The notes under the pieces: model-generated | What the model was told of the DNA's origin: nothing | Database searches by the model: none | Seen by the model: only the letters and a program-made list of their open reading frames with translations | Source: Tenacibaculum piscium | Lineage (GTDB): Bacteria; Bacteroidota; Bacteroidia; Flavobacteriales; Flavobacteriaceae | DNA: 64,000 nt | Assembly: GCF_021390715.1 (NCBI RefSeq) | Contig: NZ_JAJGWT010000002.1 | Span: forward strand, 186,001-250,000 | Reading direction: 5' to 3' | Shown: piece by piece, positions 33,336 through 42,550 of the stretch | How positions within the stretch are numbered: position 1 is the first letter of the stretch | Layout: each line of letters starts with the position of its first letter | Translations under genes and position numbers: made by a program

Positions 33336-34406
33336 ATGTTTGCTAACCAACTTATTTATTGGTATTTAAAAAATAAAAGAGATTTACCTTGGCGAAAAAC
33401 CAAAGATCCATACTTGGTTTGGCTGAGTGAAATTATGTTACAACAAACGCGTGTTGCTCAAGGTTTGCCTTATTTTCTACGTTTTACAACCAACTTTGAA
33501 ACCGTGTTTGATTTGGCAAAAGCCGAGCAAGATCTGGTGCTTAAATTATGGCAAGGTTTAGGATATTATTCTCGTGCGAGGAATTTACATTTTACGGCAA
33601 AATATATTGCTGATGAACTTCAGGGAGTTTTTCCAACGACCTATAAAGAGTTATTAACCTTAAAAGGCGTTGGTGATTATACGGCATCGGCGATTGCTTC
33701 GATTTGTTTTGAGGAACCTGTGGCGGTTGTTGATGGAAATGTATATCGAGTATTAGCACGTTATTTTGGCATCAAAACGCCGATTAATTCCTCCAAAGGA
33801 ATAAAGGAATTTAAAGAATTGGCACAAACATTATTGGATACCTCACAACCTGGAACCTATAATCAGGCAATTATGGATTTCGGAGCGATACAATGTAAAC
33901 CACAAAATCCGTTGTGCGATTCTTGTCCTTTATCAGCAAGTTGTATCGCTTTAGAAAAAAAACTTATAAAAGAACTTCCTGTAAAAGAGAAGAAAATTAA
34001 AGTAAAAAAACGCTATTTTAATTATCTGGTAGTCGTTACTGATGCTAATAAAACACTTATTCAACAAAGAGTCGATAAAGGAATTTGGCAAGGATTATAT
34101 CAATTTCCGCTTATTGAAACTTCCGAACCTATTACTGAAGTTCCATTGATCGAGCATCAAATAGTTGAAACACTTTTTACAAAGCAAACCTCTGTATCAT
34201 TATATAATCAAAAGGATATTGTACATAAATTATCGCATCAGCATTTATACACAAAATTTTGGATTGTAAAAATGAACCAAATCAATGAAATCAATCAAAT
34301 CAATAAAAACGATTTCGAAATAACTTCATGGAAGGCGATAAATGAGTTTGCCGTACCTGTTTTGATAGCCAACTTTTTAAATGATTTTTTTAATAAGGCT
34401 CTGTAA
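33336..34406 (+). CDS. mutY: A/G-specific adenine DNA glycosylase MutY
   Basis: 356 residues. Helix-hairpin-helix with GVGDYTASAIAS, catalytic Asp region VAVVDGNVYRV, and the 4Fe-4S cysteines C-x6-C-x2-C-x5-C in CKPQNPLCDSCPLSASC (about residues 188-204). The last ~130 residues form the NUDIX-like domain that recognises 8-oxoguanine (YQFPLIET, HKLSHQHLYTKFW). MutY removes adenine mispaired with 8-oxoG. First gene of the mutY-ssb-gldE-gldD string typical of gliding Flavobacteriia. Confidence 0.97.
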   Translation: MFANQLIYWYLKNKRDLPWRKTKDPYLVWLSEIMLQQTRVAQGLPYFLRFTTNFETVFDLAKAEQDLVLKLWQGLGYYSRARNLHFTAKYIADELQGVFPTTYKELLTLKGVGDYTASAIASICFEEPVAVVDGNVYRVLARYFGIKTPINSSKGIKEFKELAQTLLDTSQPGTYNQAIMDFGAIQCKPQNPLCDSCPLSASCIALEKKLIKELPVKEKKIKVKKRYFNYLVVVTDANKTLIQQRVDKGIWQGLYQFPLIETSEPITEVPLIEHQIVETLFTKQTSVSLYNQKDIVHKLSHQHLYTKFWIVKMNQINEINQINKNDFEITSWKAINEFAVPVLIANFLNDFFNKAL

Positions 34407-34412
34407 ATTTTG

Positions 34413-34420
34413 TATATTTG
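34413..34420 (+). promoter_or_regulatory. -7 element of ssb
   Basis: TATATTTG, 29 nt before the ssb ATG at 34450 and just after the mutY stop; suggests ssb-gldE-gldD has its own promoter. Confidence 0.5.
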
Positions 34421-34449
34421 ATTTTATACCGATTCATATTTCATAATTT

Positions 34450-34839
34450 ATGTCAGGAACAGTAAATAAAGTTATTTTAGTAGGACGCTTAGGAACGGAA
34501 GTAAAAATGCATTATTTTGAAGCAGGAAAAGCCGTAGGGCGTTTTTCATTGGCGACCAGTGACCGATATACAAATCGTCAAACAGGTGAAAAAATAACCA
34601 ATGTTGAGTGGCACAATCTTGTGGTGCGTAATAAATTGGCGGAAATCTGTGAAAAATATTTAACCAAAGGCGATAAAATATACTGTGAAGGACGTATTAA
34701 AACACGTCAATATGAAGCCGATGGACAAAAACGATACGTTACCGAAATTCAGGTACAAGAAATGACCTTTTTATCAACCCAAAAAGACCTTGCAAAACCA
34801 GCAATTACAACGCAAAAAGATGATAATCGACCCTTCTAG
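34450..34839 (+). CDS. ssb: Single-stranded DNA-binding protein
   Basis: 129 residues: OB fold with NKVILVGRLGTEVKM at the N-terminus, NVEWHNLVVRNKLAEICEKYL and KGDKIYCEGRIKTRQYEADG. The C-terminal tip DDNRPF is a variant of the acidic DDDIPF partner-binding tail. The linker is short, which suggests this is a compact version; a second SSB may exist elsewhere. It lies between mutY and gldE, as in other Flavobacteriaceae. Confidence 0.95.
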   Translation: MSGTVNKVILVGRLGTEVKMHYFEAGKAVGRFSLATSDRYTNRQTGEKITNVEWHNLVVRNKLAEICEKYLTKGDKIYCEGRIKTRQYEADGQKRYVTEIQVQEMTFLSTQKDLAKPAITTQKDDNRPF

Positions 34840-34858
34840 TTTACTTAAATCTTAAAAA

Positions 34859-36160
34859 TTGGATACAGAACCCAGCTCCTTGTTTTTAGTGTTATTAAAT
34901 ACCGATGTATTAACGACGCTACACTGTTTATTATTACTTTTATTATTGATAGGTTCCGCATTAGTTTCAGGAACTGAAGTTGCTTTTTTCTCTATTTCAC
35001 CAACAGAAATAGACGAATTAAGAACCGCATCAAAAGAGAAAAATACCGTTGTAAAACTGCTAGATAATCCGAAGAAATTATTAGGAACCATTTTAATAAC
35101 TAATAATTTTATCAATATTCTTATCGTATTATTATTCGCAACTCTTGGTGAAGTATTTTTTAGCGGACTCTCAGAGGGCGTAAAATTTTTACTAGAAGTC
35201 GTTTTTGTAACCTTCTTAATTTTGCTATTTGGCGAAGTATTACCAAAAGTATACGCAACCAGAAAATCATTACAATTTGCCAATTTTATGGCAAAACCAA
35301 TTCAGTTTTTAAATGTCCTTTTAACGCCTTTTAGCACTCCGCTAATCAAATTAACGAGCATTGTCGAAAACAAATTAGGAAATAAAAACAGTAATTTTTC
35401 GGTAGAACGCTTATCGGAAGCCTTAGAATTGACCTCAAGTGGAGCAACGACCAAAGAAGAACAGAAAATTTTAGAAGGCATCGTAAATTTTGGAAATACC
35501 GAAACCGTGCAAATAATGAAGCCAAGAACCGATGTCTGTGCGATTGCTGATGATACTTCTTATGAAGAGGTTTTAAAGATGATTTTAAAGCATGGATATT
35601 CACGAAATCCTGTGTATCATGAAAATATAGATACGATTATCGGTGTTTTATATGCCAAAGATTTATTGGCACATCTGAATAAAAAAACACTGAATTGGCA
35701 AAAATTAATTAGAGCACCATTTTTCGTTCCTGAAAATAAAAAACTAGATGACTTATTAAATGAGTTTAAAGCCTTAAAAATGCACTTAGCAATTGTGGTT
35801 GATGAGTACGGAGGTACTAGTGGAATTGTTACTTTAGAAGATGTTATCGAGGAAATTGTAGGCGATATTAATGATGAATTTGATGATGATGATTTAAGAT
35901 ATTCAAAACTTGATGAAAATAATTATATTTTTGAAGGCAAAATAACCATTAAAGATTTTTGTCGTGTTTTAGAGGATGATGACCAAGAAAAATTTGAAGT
36001 CTTAAAAGGAGAAAGTGAAACCTTAGCAGGATTTCTATTAGAAGTTTTTGGGCGTGTTCCTAAAAAAGATGAAAAAATAAATTTTAGTACGTATACTTTT
36101 ACGATTGAGTCATCAGATCAAAAACGTATTAAACAAATAAAAACAACTCGAAATGTTTAA
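34859..36160 (+). CDS. gldE: Gliding motility-associated protein GldE
   Basis: 433 residues from a TTG start at 34859; no usable in-frame ATG lies near. Four N-terminal TMs with the DUF21/CNNM fold (SGTEVAFFSISPTEI, about residues 38-52), two CBS repeats (about 205-330, including MKPRTDVCAI and IVVDEYGGTSGIVTLEDVIEEIVGDI), and a CorC_HlyC transporter-associated domain at the end. By family it resembles CorC/hemolysin-type proteins; in F. johnsoniae GldE supports GldD function in gliding and type IX secretion. Its end overlaps gldD by 8 nt. Confidence 0.93.
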   Translation: MDTEPSSLFLVLLNTDVLTTLHCLLLLLLLIGSALVSGTEVAFFSISPTEIDELRTASKEKNTVVKLLDNPKKLLGTILITNNFINILIVLLFATLGEVFFSGLSEGVKFLLEVVFVTFLILLFGEVLPKVYATRKSLQFANFMAKPIQFLNVLLTPFSTPLIKLTSIVENKLGNKNSNFSVERLSEALELTSSGATTKEEQKILEGIVNFGNTETVQIMKPRTDVCAIADDTSYEEVLKMILKHGYSRNPVYHENIDTIIGVLYAKDLLAHLNKKTLNWQKLIRAPFFVPENKKLDDLLNEFKALKMHLAIVVDEYGGTSGIVTLEDVIEEIVGDINDEFDDDDLRYSKLDENNYIFEGKITIKDFCRVLEDDDQEKFEVLKGESETLAGFLLEVFGRVPKKDEKINFSTYTFTIESSDQKRIKQIKTTRNV

Positions 36161-36731
36161 ATTTTTAGGATTCTTATTTTTATTGATATGTAGCAGTTGT
36201 GGCGAAGAATCGTTGCCTAAACCCAAGGCGTATTTGCGTTTAGAATATCCCGAATTAGGGTATCGTGCATTAAATCAATCGAATGAATCGAATGAATTAA
36301 ATAAAAATATGCCCTATAATTTTGAGGTATCAAAGAATGCACGCATCAAAAAAATGCCCAAAAATTGGTTGAAAATTGAGTATCCAACATTAAAGGCTTC
36401 CATTGATATTACGTATCGTCCTATAACGAATAATTTACGAGAATTATTAATGGAAGCCGAAAAATTGGTATTAGAACACACTGTAAAAGCCGATCATATT
36501 TCATGGAGAGATTATGCACATACCGATAAAAAAGTATATGGTAAAATGTGCGAAATTTCAGGAAATGCCGCTTCTCAAATTCAATTTCATGTAACCGATA
36601 GTACGCATCATTTTTTAAAAGGGTCGTTATTTTTCTATACCAAACCCAATTACGATTCTATTTTACCAGCCGTTGCATACATCAAAAAAGATATGATTCA
36701 TCTGTTAGAAACGTTAAAATGGGAAAAATAA
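36153..36731 (+). CDS. gldD: Gliding motility lipoprotein GldD
   Basis: 192 residues. Short lipoprotein signal peptide MFKFLGFLFLLICSSC with lipobox ICSSC, then PKPKAYLRLEYPELGYR and MPKNWLKIEYPTLKASIDITYRPI, the conserved GldD pattern. GldD is required for gliding and chitin use in F. johnsoniae. The ATG lies inside the end of gldE, so translation is coupled. Convergent with ctaA 6 nt away. Confidence 0.93.
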   Translation: MFKFLGFLFLLICSSCGEESLPKPKAYLRLEYPELGYRALNQSNESNELNKNMPYNFEVSKNARIKKMPKNWLKIEYPTLKASIDITYRPITNNLRELLMEAEKLVLEHTVKADHISWRDYAHTDKKVYGKMCEISGNAASQIQFHVTDSTHHFLKGSLFFYTKPNYDSILPAVAYIKKDMIHLLETLKWEK

Positions 36732-36737
36732 TACGCT

Positions 36738-37763
36738 TTATAGATGTGTATTTTTTCTACTCTGTAATAATAAATAGAATTGCAACCCAAATAAAACCGC
36801 TCCAGAAAGCAAATGTATCGCTTGTGTTCCTAATGGAAATTCGGCATAGTACATTAAAATTCCTGTAATTGTTTCTAGAAATAGTAAAAAAACAATCCAA
36901 TTGATGAGTTTATAGCCTAAATTTTTAAGTTGATTTAAATAAAACAATCCTAAATTTACCAACACAATGGCGATAGTAAAGGAGCGATGTATGTAAAATT
37001 TAAGATTCGGATTTAATAAACTATACTGTTTGTTTTCAAAACCAAATAGTTTTACTTGTTCATCAATAAACTGACGAACTTGCGTTCCTAAGGCAATTTG
37101 AATTAAAGAAAATATTACTGAAAAAATCAGCAATTTATTAAATAATGAATTGTATTTATACGTTGTTTTTTTATGCGTAGAAACGATGAATAATAACCAT
37201 AATAACAAGCCGATAATAACCAATCCTCCAATCATGTGAATGGTAATAATGGCTGGTTTTAAATTGGTATCTACAACTGTTTTACCAAGCCAAGCTTCAA
37301 AGAGCATCAAAAAGAAAGCTCCGAAAGATAAGAGCGTGATTTTTTTATTTTCTTTCCAAAAAGAAAGCGAAATTACAATTAGAAATAAGAATGGAATTCC
37401 CGCTAGGGCAGAAGATAAGCGATTGATATATTCTGTCCAGGTGTGTAATTTATTAAATTTTGCGTATTCGTGTTTGGTATATTTTTCCCAATTATCAAGA
37501 TTAAAATCAGTGCTTGTTTTTAAATGATTTTCGGCAACAAAAAGGGTTTCATTTTTGATGATAATCATTCCTTTTTGATATTCGGTATTGGGTTGCCAAG
37601 TAATTTGTGCTTCGGATGTTGGCGGGATATAATATCCAAAACATTTAGGCCAATCGGGACATCCCATTCCTGCGCCTGTCATGCGGACTATTGAACCTGC
37701 TAAAAAGATAATATATACTGATACTAATGCTATTTTTACGATGAGAGGAAAATGTTTTTTCAT
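36738..37763 (-). CDS. ctaA: Heme A synthase (CtaA/COX15)
   Basis: 341 residues with about eight TMs. GSIVRMTGAGMGCPDWPKCFGYYIPP (residues ~23-48) is the COX15/CtaA signature including the conserved cysteines and the WPKCFG turn; paired histidines in HTWTEYINRLSSAL and IHRSFTIAIVLV are heme ligands. It oxidises the C8 methyl of heme O for aa3-type oxidases in the inner membrane. A TATCTTTG -7 box lies at 37782-37789 on the minus strand, 18 nt before the start, immediately followed by the upstream gene's terminator. Confidence 0.95.
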   Translation of the reverse strand: MKKHFPLIVKIALVSVYIIFLAGSIVRMTGAGMGCPDWPKCFGYYIPPTSEAQITWQPNTEYQKGMIIIKNETLFVAENHLKTSTDFNLDNWEKYTKHEYAKFNKLHTWTEYINRLSSALAGIPFLFLIVISLSFWKENKKITLLSFGAFFLMLFEAWLGKTVVDTNLKPAIITIHMIGGLVIIGLLLWLLFIVSTHKKTTYKYNSLFNKLLIFSVIFSLIQIALGTQVRQFIDEQVKLFGFENKQYSLLNPNLKFYIHRSFTIAIVLVNLGLFYLNQLKNLGYKLINWIVFLLFLETITGILMYYAEFPLGTQAIHLLSGAVLFGLQFYLLLQSRKNTHL

Positions 37764-37781
37764 CAGAAGAAATTTTTTTTA

Positions 37782-37789
37782 CAAAGATA
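37782..37789 (-). promoter_or_regulatory. -7 element of ctaA
   Basis: TATCTTTG on the minus strand, 18 nt before the ATG at 37763. Confidence 0.5.
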
Positions 37790-37806
37790 CTACAAACGCA
37801 CAAAAA

Positions 37807-37828
37807 AAGCTCCTCATTTGAGGAGCTT
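37807..37828 (-). terminator. Terminator of the Cys-rich HMA gene
   Basis: AAGCTCCTC, loop, GAGGAGCTT and then a T-run on the minus strand. Confidence 0.85.
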
Positions 37829-37850
37829 ACGATCTAATTTTTAATAAAAA

Positions 37851-38435
37851 TTATGCTTTTATTTCATTTGTTGTTTTGGTACAACATTTTTTTTCACAAG
37901 CAGCAGCACATTCTTTTTTGGCTTCACCTGTTTTAGCACTGCATTCTTTTTTGCACTCTTCTTTACATTTTGATGTACATTCTTTTTTAGCTGTGCCATT
38001 TTTGTCACAACAAGCCATTTCGCATTCTTTTTTACATTTTGATGCACATGCTTTTTTATCGCCAGTTTTGCACGTTTTTTTACTTGTTTCTGATGCTTTG
38101 TATAATTTTCCGTTTCCAATAGCTTCTACAAACGCAATTAAATCGGCTTTATTAGTCGTTTTTTCATTGTATTTGATGTTGGCAACGCTATCTTTAAAAA
38201 CAACATTTGCTTCTAAAACGCCTTCTTTTTTAGATAAATCTGAGGCTATTTTTTTAGCACAACCTATTTCGCAGGTCATTCCAGAGATGTTTAAAGAAAG
38301 TTCTTTTACATCGCTAGGAGCTGTTTTAATACTTTGTTCTTGAGTTGTTTCAGTTTTTTTGGTGTCATTTTTACAGCTGATTGTTAAAAAACTAACAAAG
38401 GCAAGTACGAATACTATTTTGATTATTTTCATCAT
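37851..38435 (-). CDS. Heavy-metal-associated (HMA) lipoprotein with Cys-rich tail
   Basis: 194 residues from the ATG at 38435 (MMKIIKIVF; start could be one codon later). Lipoprotein signal with lipobox LTISC. Residues ~45-110 are an HMA domain with the metal site GMTCEIGCAKK (CxxxC instead of the usual CxxC). The tail (about 115-190) has some 17 cysteines in blocks such as KACASKCKKECEMACC and KKECTSKCKEECKKEC, imperfect repeats of Lys/Cys, metallothionein-like. It probably binds copper or another soft metal in the envelope. Alone, between ctaA and the M16 pair; a TAACTTTG -7 box lies at 38457-38464. Confidence 0.8.
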   Translation of the reverse strand: MMKIIKIVFVLAFVSFLTISCKNDTKKTETTQEQSIKTAPSDVKELSLNISGMTCEIGCAKKIASDLSKKEGVLEANVVFKDSVANIKYNEKTTNKADLIAFVEAIGNGKLYKASETSKKTCKTGDKKACASKCKKECEMACCDKNGTAKKECTSKCKEECKKECSAKTGEAKKECAAACEKKCCTKTTNEIKA

Positions 38436-38456
38436 ATTAATTTTATGGATTATTTG

Positions 38457-38464
38457 CAAAGTTA
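38457..38464 (-). promoter_or_regulatory. -7 element of the HMA gene
   Basis: TAACTTTG on the minus strand, about 21 nt before the start at 38435. Confidence 0.5.
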
Positions 38465-38501
38465 TTATTCTTTGAGTATTAAATATTATTTATTCTTGGT
38501 T

Positions 38502-39965
38502 TTATTTTATTCTTGATTTCACTGCTGATTTCTCTACTGATTTCATTGTTGGTTTAGAGGTTTTATTCGCTTGAGTATCGAAATATTGAATAGGATAGGT
38601 GTTATTTTTCGTTAAATTTTCCAGGACATCGGTTGCTTTTCCTGTGATAATAACTCTAGCTTTATCGGCTTTAAAATAGTTGATAGCGGCATTTTGAACA
38701 TCTTCTAAAGTTACGGCATTGATATTTTTCAAATAGTTTTCGTAAAAATTTTCTGGCAAATTATATAAGGCGATATTCAGGGCATACCTTGCTGCTGTTA
38801 CTGGTTTTTGAACTTCCATCACAAAATCTCCAACATATTTTGCTTTGGCATTTTTGAGTTCTTCTGGGCTTACTTTTTGAGTTCGAATTTCATGAATTTC
38901 TTTCATGATTTCTACCACAGAACTATCGGTAACTATATTTCGAACACTTGCGGTTGCTCTAAATGTGGCGGCAATACGACTTTGTCTAACGCTCGAATAT
39001 GAACCATAAGTATAGCCTTTATCTTCTCGTAGATTCAAGAATAAACGAGCTGTTCCGCCACCACCAAGAATGGTGTTTGCTACTATTGCTGCGTAATAAT
39101 CTTTATCGCCTAATTTTAAATTGATATTATTTGCCACCACAATTTCAGATTGTACAGCGTTTGGCATATCAATAAAATTGATTTGGGTATTTTTTACATT
39201 TTTTGGTTTCTCAAAAGAATTAGCAGGAATAGTTCCTTTTTTCCAGTCGCCAAATAATTTGGTAACCATTTTCTTTGTTTTTGATGGATTAATATCACCA
39301 ACAATCACTAGATATGCGTTGTTTGGTTTGTAATACGTATTGAAATTTTTTTGTACATCGGCAAGTGAAATATTTTCAATAGTTTCTTTGCTGATAAATT
39401 CTCCATAAGGATGCTTTTTTCCGTATATCAACGCATTTTCGACTCTTCTAGCGATGGCGGTTACACTTTTTTCTTCGGATTTTAAACCATCTAAAGTTAC
39501 TTTTACTTCTTTGTTAAATTCTTCTTGTGTGAATGTTGAATTTTTAATTCCGTCCGCCATTAAAGCTATTATTTCAGGAAAGTATTTTTTTAAAGAACTT
39601 GCTGATGCGCCCGAACTATAAAAATTAACATACGCTCCTAAGTAATCTACTTTTTCGTTAAAATCGTCTTTAGAAATACTTGGTGTTCCACGTCCTAATA
39701 GGCTTCCCATCATACTCGCAACGCCTGCTTTGTTGGCTTCAAAAACGGGTTTGTTATCAATGGTTAAACTAGCGGATGCTCTTGGTAATTTATGATTTTC
39801 GACCATAATTACTTGTAATCCGTTGGGTAGGGTAAATTTTTCAACCTTTCCTAATTTGACTTTTGGTGCTGATGTTGGCGTTGGTTGTATGCTTCTATCA
39901 ATTTGTGCAGTACTAACAAAAGACATTGCTAAAATTGTGATAAGTGTTATTATTTTTGTTTTCAT
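38502..39965 (-). CDS. M16 family peptidase-like protein, inactive subunit
   Basis: 487 residues with a signal peptide (MKTKIITLITILAMSFVSTAQ). It has the M16 fold (FTLPNGLQVIMVENHKLPRASASL, then GDINPSKTKKMVTKLFGDWKKG), but where the HxxEH zinc motif should be it reads GVASMMGSLLGRGT, so it cannot hold zinc in the usual way. In bacterial M16B pairs one subunit carries HxxEH and the other an R/Y substrate-binding pair; this is the second kind. Periplasmic. It follows the active partner by 24 nt. Confidence 0.92.
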   Translation of the reverse strand: MKTKIITLITILAMSFVSTAQIDRSIQPTPTSAPKVKLGKVEKFTLPNGLQVIMVENHKLPRASASLTIDNKPVFEANKAGVASMMGSLLGRGTPSISKDDFNEKVDYLGAYVNFYSSGASASSLKKYFPEIIALMADGIKNSTFTQEEFNKEVKVTLDGLKSEEKSVTAIARRVENALIYGKKHPYGEFISKETIENISLADVQKNFNTYYKPNNAYLVIVGDINPSKTKKMVTKLFGDWKKGTIPANSFEKPKNVKNTQINFIDMPNAVQSEIVVANNINLKLGDKDYYAAIVANTILGGGGTARLFLNLREDKGYTYGSYSSVRQSRIAATFRATASVRNIVTDSSVVEIMKEIHEIRTQKVSPEELKNAKAKYVGDFVMEVQKPVTAARYALNIALYNLPENFYENYLKNINAVTLEDVQNAAINYFKADKARVIITGKATDVLENLTKNNTYPIQYFDTQANKTSKPTMKSVEKSAVKSRIK

Positions 39966-39989
39966 AATAAAATATTAATGTCTTTTGAT

Positions 39990-41303
39990 TTATTTTTTTG
40001 TTGGTAAATATTCTAAAACCAATCGTTGATTTGGGTTTAAATATTTCTTTGCTACTTCTTTAATTTCTTTACGAGTGATACTTCTATAAATATCGATTTC
40101 GGTATTAATTAAATTGGTATCGCCATATAAAACGTGGTATCTTGCTAAAGAATTAGCGATTCCTTCGACGCTTGCATTGGCATTTACGAAGTTATTTTCG
40201 AATTTGTTTTGTAATTTCTGGTAGGCTTTTACGGATATTAAATTGGTTTGAATTTTCACAATTTCTTCATCAATTTCTTTGGTTATATCAGTCAGGGAGG
40301 TTTTTCCTAAAGGAAGACCATACACGATATAAGTTCCGTAATCTTCTTGACTAAAGCTAAAAGCGCCAACTTGAAGTGCCATTTTTTTGGTGTCGACTAA
40401 TTTTTTATATAAAACGGAGCTTTTTCCGTCGCTTAGATAGGTTGAAATCATGTCTAAAACTCGGGCATCTCTGGTTTTCATAGCGGGAGTTCTGTAAGCG
40501 TTTACAATGGCAGGAATTTGAATATTGGCATCATACGCTTTGGCGTTTATTTGCTGTGTGATAGGCGTTTCTTTGCTAAAATTTCTTGTTATTTCGGCAC
40601 CTCTAGGAATTGTTGCAAAATAATCTTGGATTAATTTTTTGGTATTTTTGATATCAATATCACCAGCAACTACTAAAGTGGCATTATTTGGAACATAGAA
40701 TTTTTTATTGAATGCTAAAAATTCTTCTAAAGTTGCGTTGTCTAAGTGTTCCATTTTTCCGATAGTTGTTCCTTTGTAGGGATGTTTTTTGAAGATATGT
40801 TTTTTTACATTTTCCAAAAATTTTCCATAGGGTTGATTATCGACACGCAATCTTTTTTCTTCTTTAACGACTTCATTTTGAGTATCTACACCACTTTGAT
40901 TAATTACAGGATGCAGTAATCTTTCTGATTCCATCCATAAACCTAAGGCTAGATTATTTGATGGAAATATTTCATAATAATAGGTTCTGTCATCGGTGGT
41001 ATTTGCGTTATTTTTTCCACCGTTAGCGGCTACTATTTTAAACCAATCTCCTTTTTTGATGTTTTTAGTTCCTTCGAACAATAAGTGTTCAAAAAAATGT
41101 GCCATTCCTGTTCTGTTCGGTTGTTCATCTTTTGCGCCAACATGATACATTACAGCAGTAGTTACTACGGGAGCTGAGGTATCTTGATGTAAAATTACGT
41201 GCATTCCGTTGTTTAAATCATACTCTTCAAAGCTTACTTTTTGTGCCTTTGCGTAGGTTGTAATTAAGAATGTTAAAGCAAGAGTTATTCGTATTTTTTT
41301 CAT
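39990..41303 (-). CDS. M16 family zinc peptidase, active subunit
   Basis: 437 residues with a signal peptide ending in TYAKA. The inverted zinc motif HFFEH is in GMAHFFEHLLFEGTKN (about residues 68-83), with the second-site glutamate region NEVVKEEKR about 75 residues later. M16 proteases clip short or unfolded peptides inside a chamber made with an inactive partner, here the product of 38502-39965. Periplasmic in this case. First gene of the pair; substrate unknown. Confidence 0.94.
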   Translation of the reverse strand: MKKIRITLALTFLITTYAKAQKVSFEEYDLNNGMHVILHQDTSAPVVTTAVMYHVGAKDEQPNRTGMAHFFEHLLFEGTKNIKKGDWFKIVAANGGKNNANTTDDRTYYYEIFPSNNLALGLWMESERLLHPVINQSGVDTQNEVVKEEKRLRVDNQPYGKFLENVKKHIFKKHPYKGTTIGKMEHLDNATLEEFLAFNKKFYVPNNATLVVAGDIDIKNTKKLIQDYFATIPRGAEITRNFSKETPITQQINAKAYDANIQIPAIVNAYRTPAMKTRDARVLDMISTYLSDGKSSVLYKKLVDTKKMALQVGAFSFSQEDYGTYIVYGLPLGKTSLTDITKEIDEEIVKIQTNLISVKAYQKLQNKFENNFVNANASVEGIANSLARYHVLYGDTNLINTEIDIYRSITRKEIKEVAKKYLNPNQRLVLEYLPTKK

Positions 41304-41455
41304 TTATTTTGATATTTTTTTGGGTTATATTGAAACTATTTAAACGTTTTTTTAATTGATTTAAAGATATTTGACGTGAAGTTACGCTATTTGTTACTAA
41401 AAAATAGGGTGTTTTTTTAGGGAGATAAAAAAGTAGTAATTTTCTGATTGATAGA

Positions 41456-41486
41456 TTGTTTCTTATTTTTAAAGGGTGTATATTTG
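41456..41486 (+). promoter_or_regulatory. Promoter of rplU-rpmA
   Basis: TTG at 41456-41458, 20-nt spacer, TATATTTG at 41479-41486; leader of about 50 nt. Confidence 0.8.
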
Positions 41487-41542
41487 CATCCTCATTTTCA
41501 CTAAGAAAATGTAAAATTTAAGTATAACGCAAAACAAAAAGT

Positions 41543-42169
41543 ATGTACGCAATCGTAGAGATAGCAGGGCAGCAATTTAAAGTAGCACAAGACCAAAAAG
41601 TATTCGTACACCGTTTACAAGACGCAGAGGGATCAAATGTAACATTTGAGAACGTTATGCTAATTGCAGACAAAGGGAACGTAACTATTGGCGCCCCAGC
41701 TATAACAGGTGCAGGAGTAACTGCAAAGGTATTACGTCACTTAAAAGGTGATAAAGTAATCGTTTTCAAGAAGAAAAGAAGAAAAGGTTACAAAAAGAAA
41801 AACGGACACAGACAGTATTTAACGGAGATTCAAATTGAATCTATCGTTGCTTCGGGTACTTCTAAGGCTGCTGCGAAAGCTGCACCAAAGAAAGCTGCGA
41901 AGAAAAGTACTAAAGCTGATGACTTAACAAAGATTGAAGGTGCTGGACCTAAAGCTGCTGAAGCTTTAGTAAATGCAGGAATCGATACTTTTGCGAAAGT
42001 TGCAAAACAAGACCCAGCTACATTAAGTAAAATTTTAGTAGAAGCTAGTTCTCGTTTATCACACTTAGTTACTACTACTTGGCCAAAGCAAGCACAATTA
42101 GCTGCTGATGGTGAATGGGACGTATTAAAAGTGTTACAAGACAAGTTAGACGGAGGAATTGAAAAATAA
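41543..42169 (+). CDS. rplU: Ribosomal protein bL21 with C-terminal helix-hairpin-helix-like extension
   Basis: 208 residues, twice the usual ~103. Residues 1-100 are bL21 ([47 protein letters not shown]). After an Ala/Lys-rich linker ([18 protein letters not shown]) comes a domain of about 80 residues: [25 protein letters not shown] and [22 protein letters not shown]. The same domain occurs at the C-terminus of the membrane protein at 15113-15550. bL21 binds 23S rRNA in the large subunit; the role of the extension is unknown. Operon with rpmA (36 nt). Confidence 0.97.
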   Translation: MYAIVEIAGQQFKVAQDQKVFVHRLQDAEGSNVTFENVMLIADKGNVTIGAPAITGAGVTAKVLRHLKGDKVIVFKKKRRKGYKKKNGHRQYLTEIQIESIVASGTSKAAAKAAPKKAAKKSTKADDLTKIEGAGPKAAEALVNAGIDTFAKVAKQDPATLSKILVEASSRLSHLVTTTWPKQAQLAADGEWDVLKVLQDKLDGGIEK

Positions 42170-42205
42170 TCCCGTACAAGTTTAATCTAAAAAAATCAAA
42201 ATAAG

Positions 42206-42466
42206 ATGGCTCATAAAAAAGGTGTCGGTAGTTCGAAGAATGGTAGAGAATCAGAATCGAAACGATTAGGAGTAAAGATTTTTGGAGGACAAGCTGCAAT
42301 TGCAGGTAATATTATTGTTCGTCAAAGAGGTACAACTCACAATCCAGGTAATAATGTTTACATGGGGAAAGATCATACTTTACATGCTAAAGTTGATGGT
42401 GTTGTTACTTTCAGAAAGAAAAGAAATGATAGATCATATGTTTCTATAGTTCCTTTCGAGGCGTAA
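42206..42466 (+). CDS. rpmA: Ribosomal protein bL27
   Basis: 86 residues: [20 protein letters not shown] at the N-terminus, [20 protein letters not shown] in the middle, and the conserved [18 protein letters not shown]. There is no N-terminal cleavage extension as in Firmicutes. bL27's N-terminal tail reaches the peptidyl-transferase centre. Cotranscribed with rplU; a strong terminator follows at 42489-42522. Confidence 0.98.
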   Translation: MAHKKGVGSSKNGRESESKRLGVKIFGGQAAIAGNIIVRQRGTTHNPGNNVYMGKDHTLHAKVDGVVTFRKKRNDRSYVSIVPFEA

Positions 42467-42488
42467 GAAATTTTTGACTATTCAAAAA

Positions 42489-42522
42489 AAAAAGCTCAAA
42501 CAAGATATTGTTTGAGCTTTTT
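42489..42522. terminator. Bidirectional terminator, rpmA / ferredoxin
   Basis: AAAAAGCTCAAACAA, loop GATA, TTGTTTGAGCTTTTT: perfect 15-bp stem with T-runs both ways. Confidence 0.93.
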
Positions 42523-42550
42523 TATGTTTTAAATTCTGATTTATAATTAA

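Noticed and set aside
37859..38343. Two ORFs over the Cys-rich protein
   Set aside because: Shadow frames of the Lys/Cys repeats; no independent signals.
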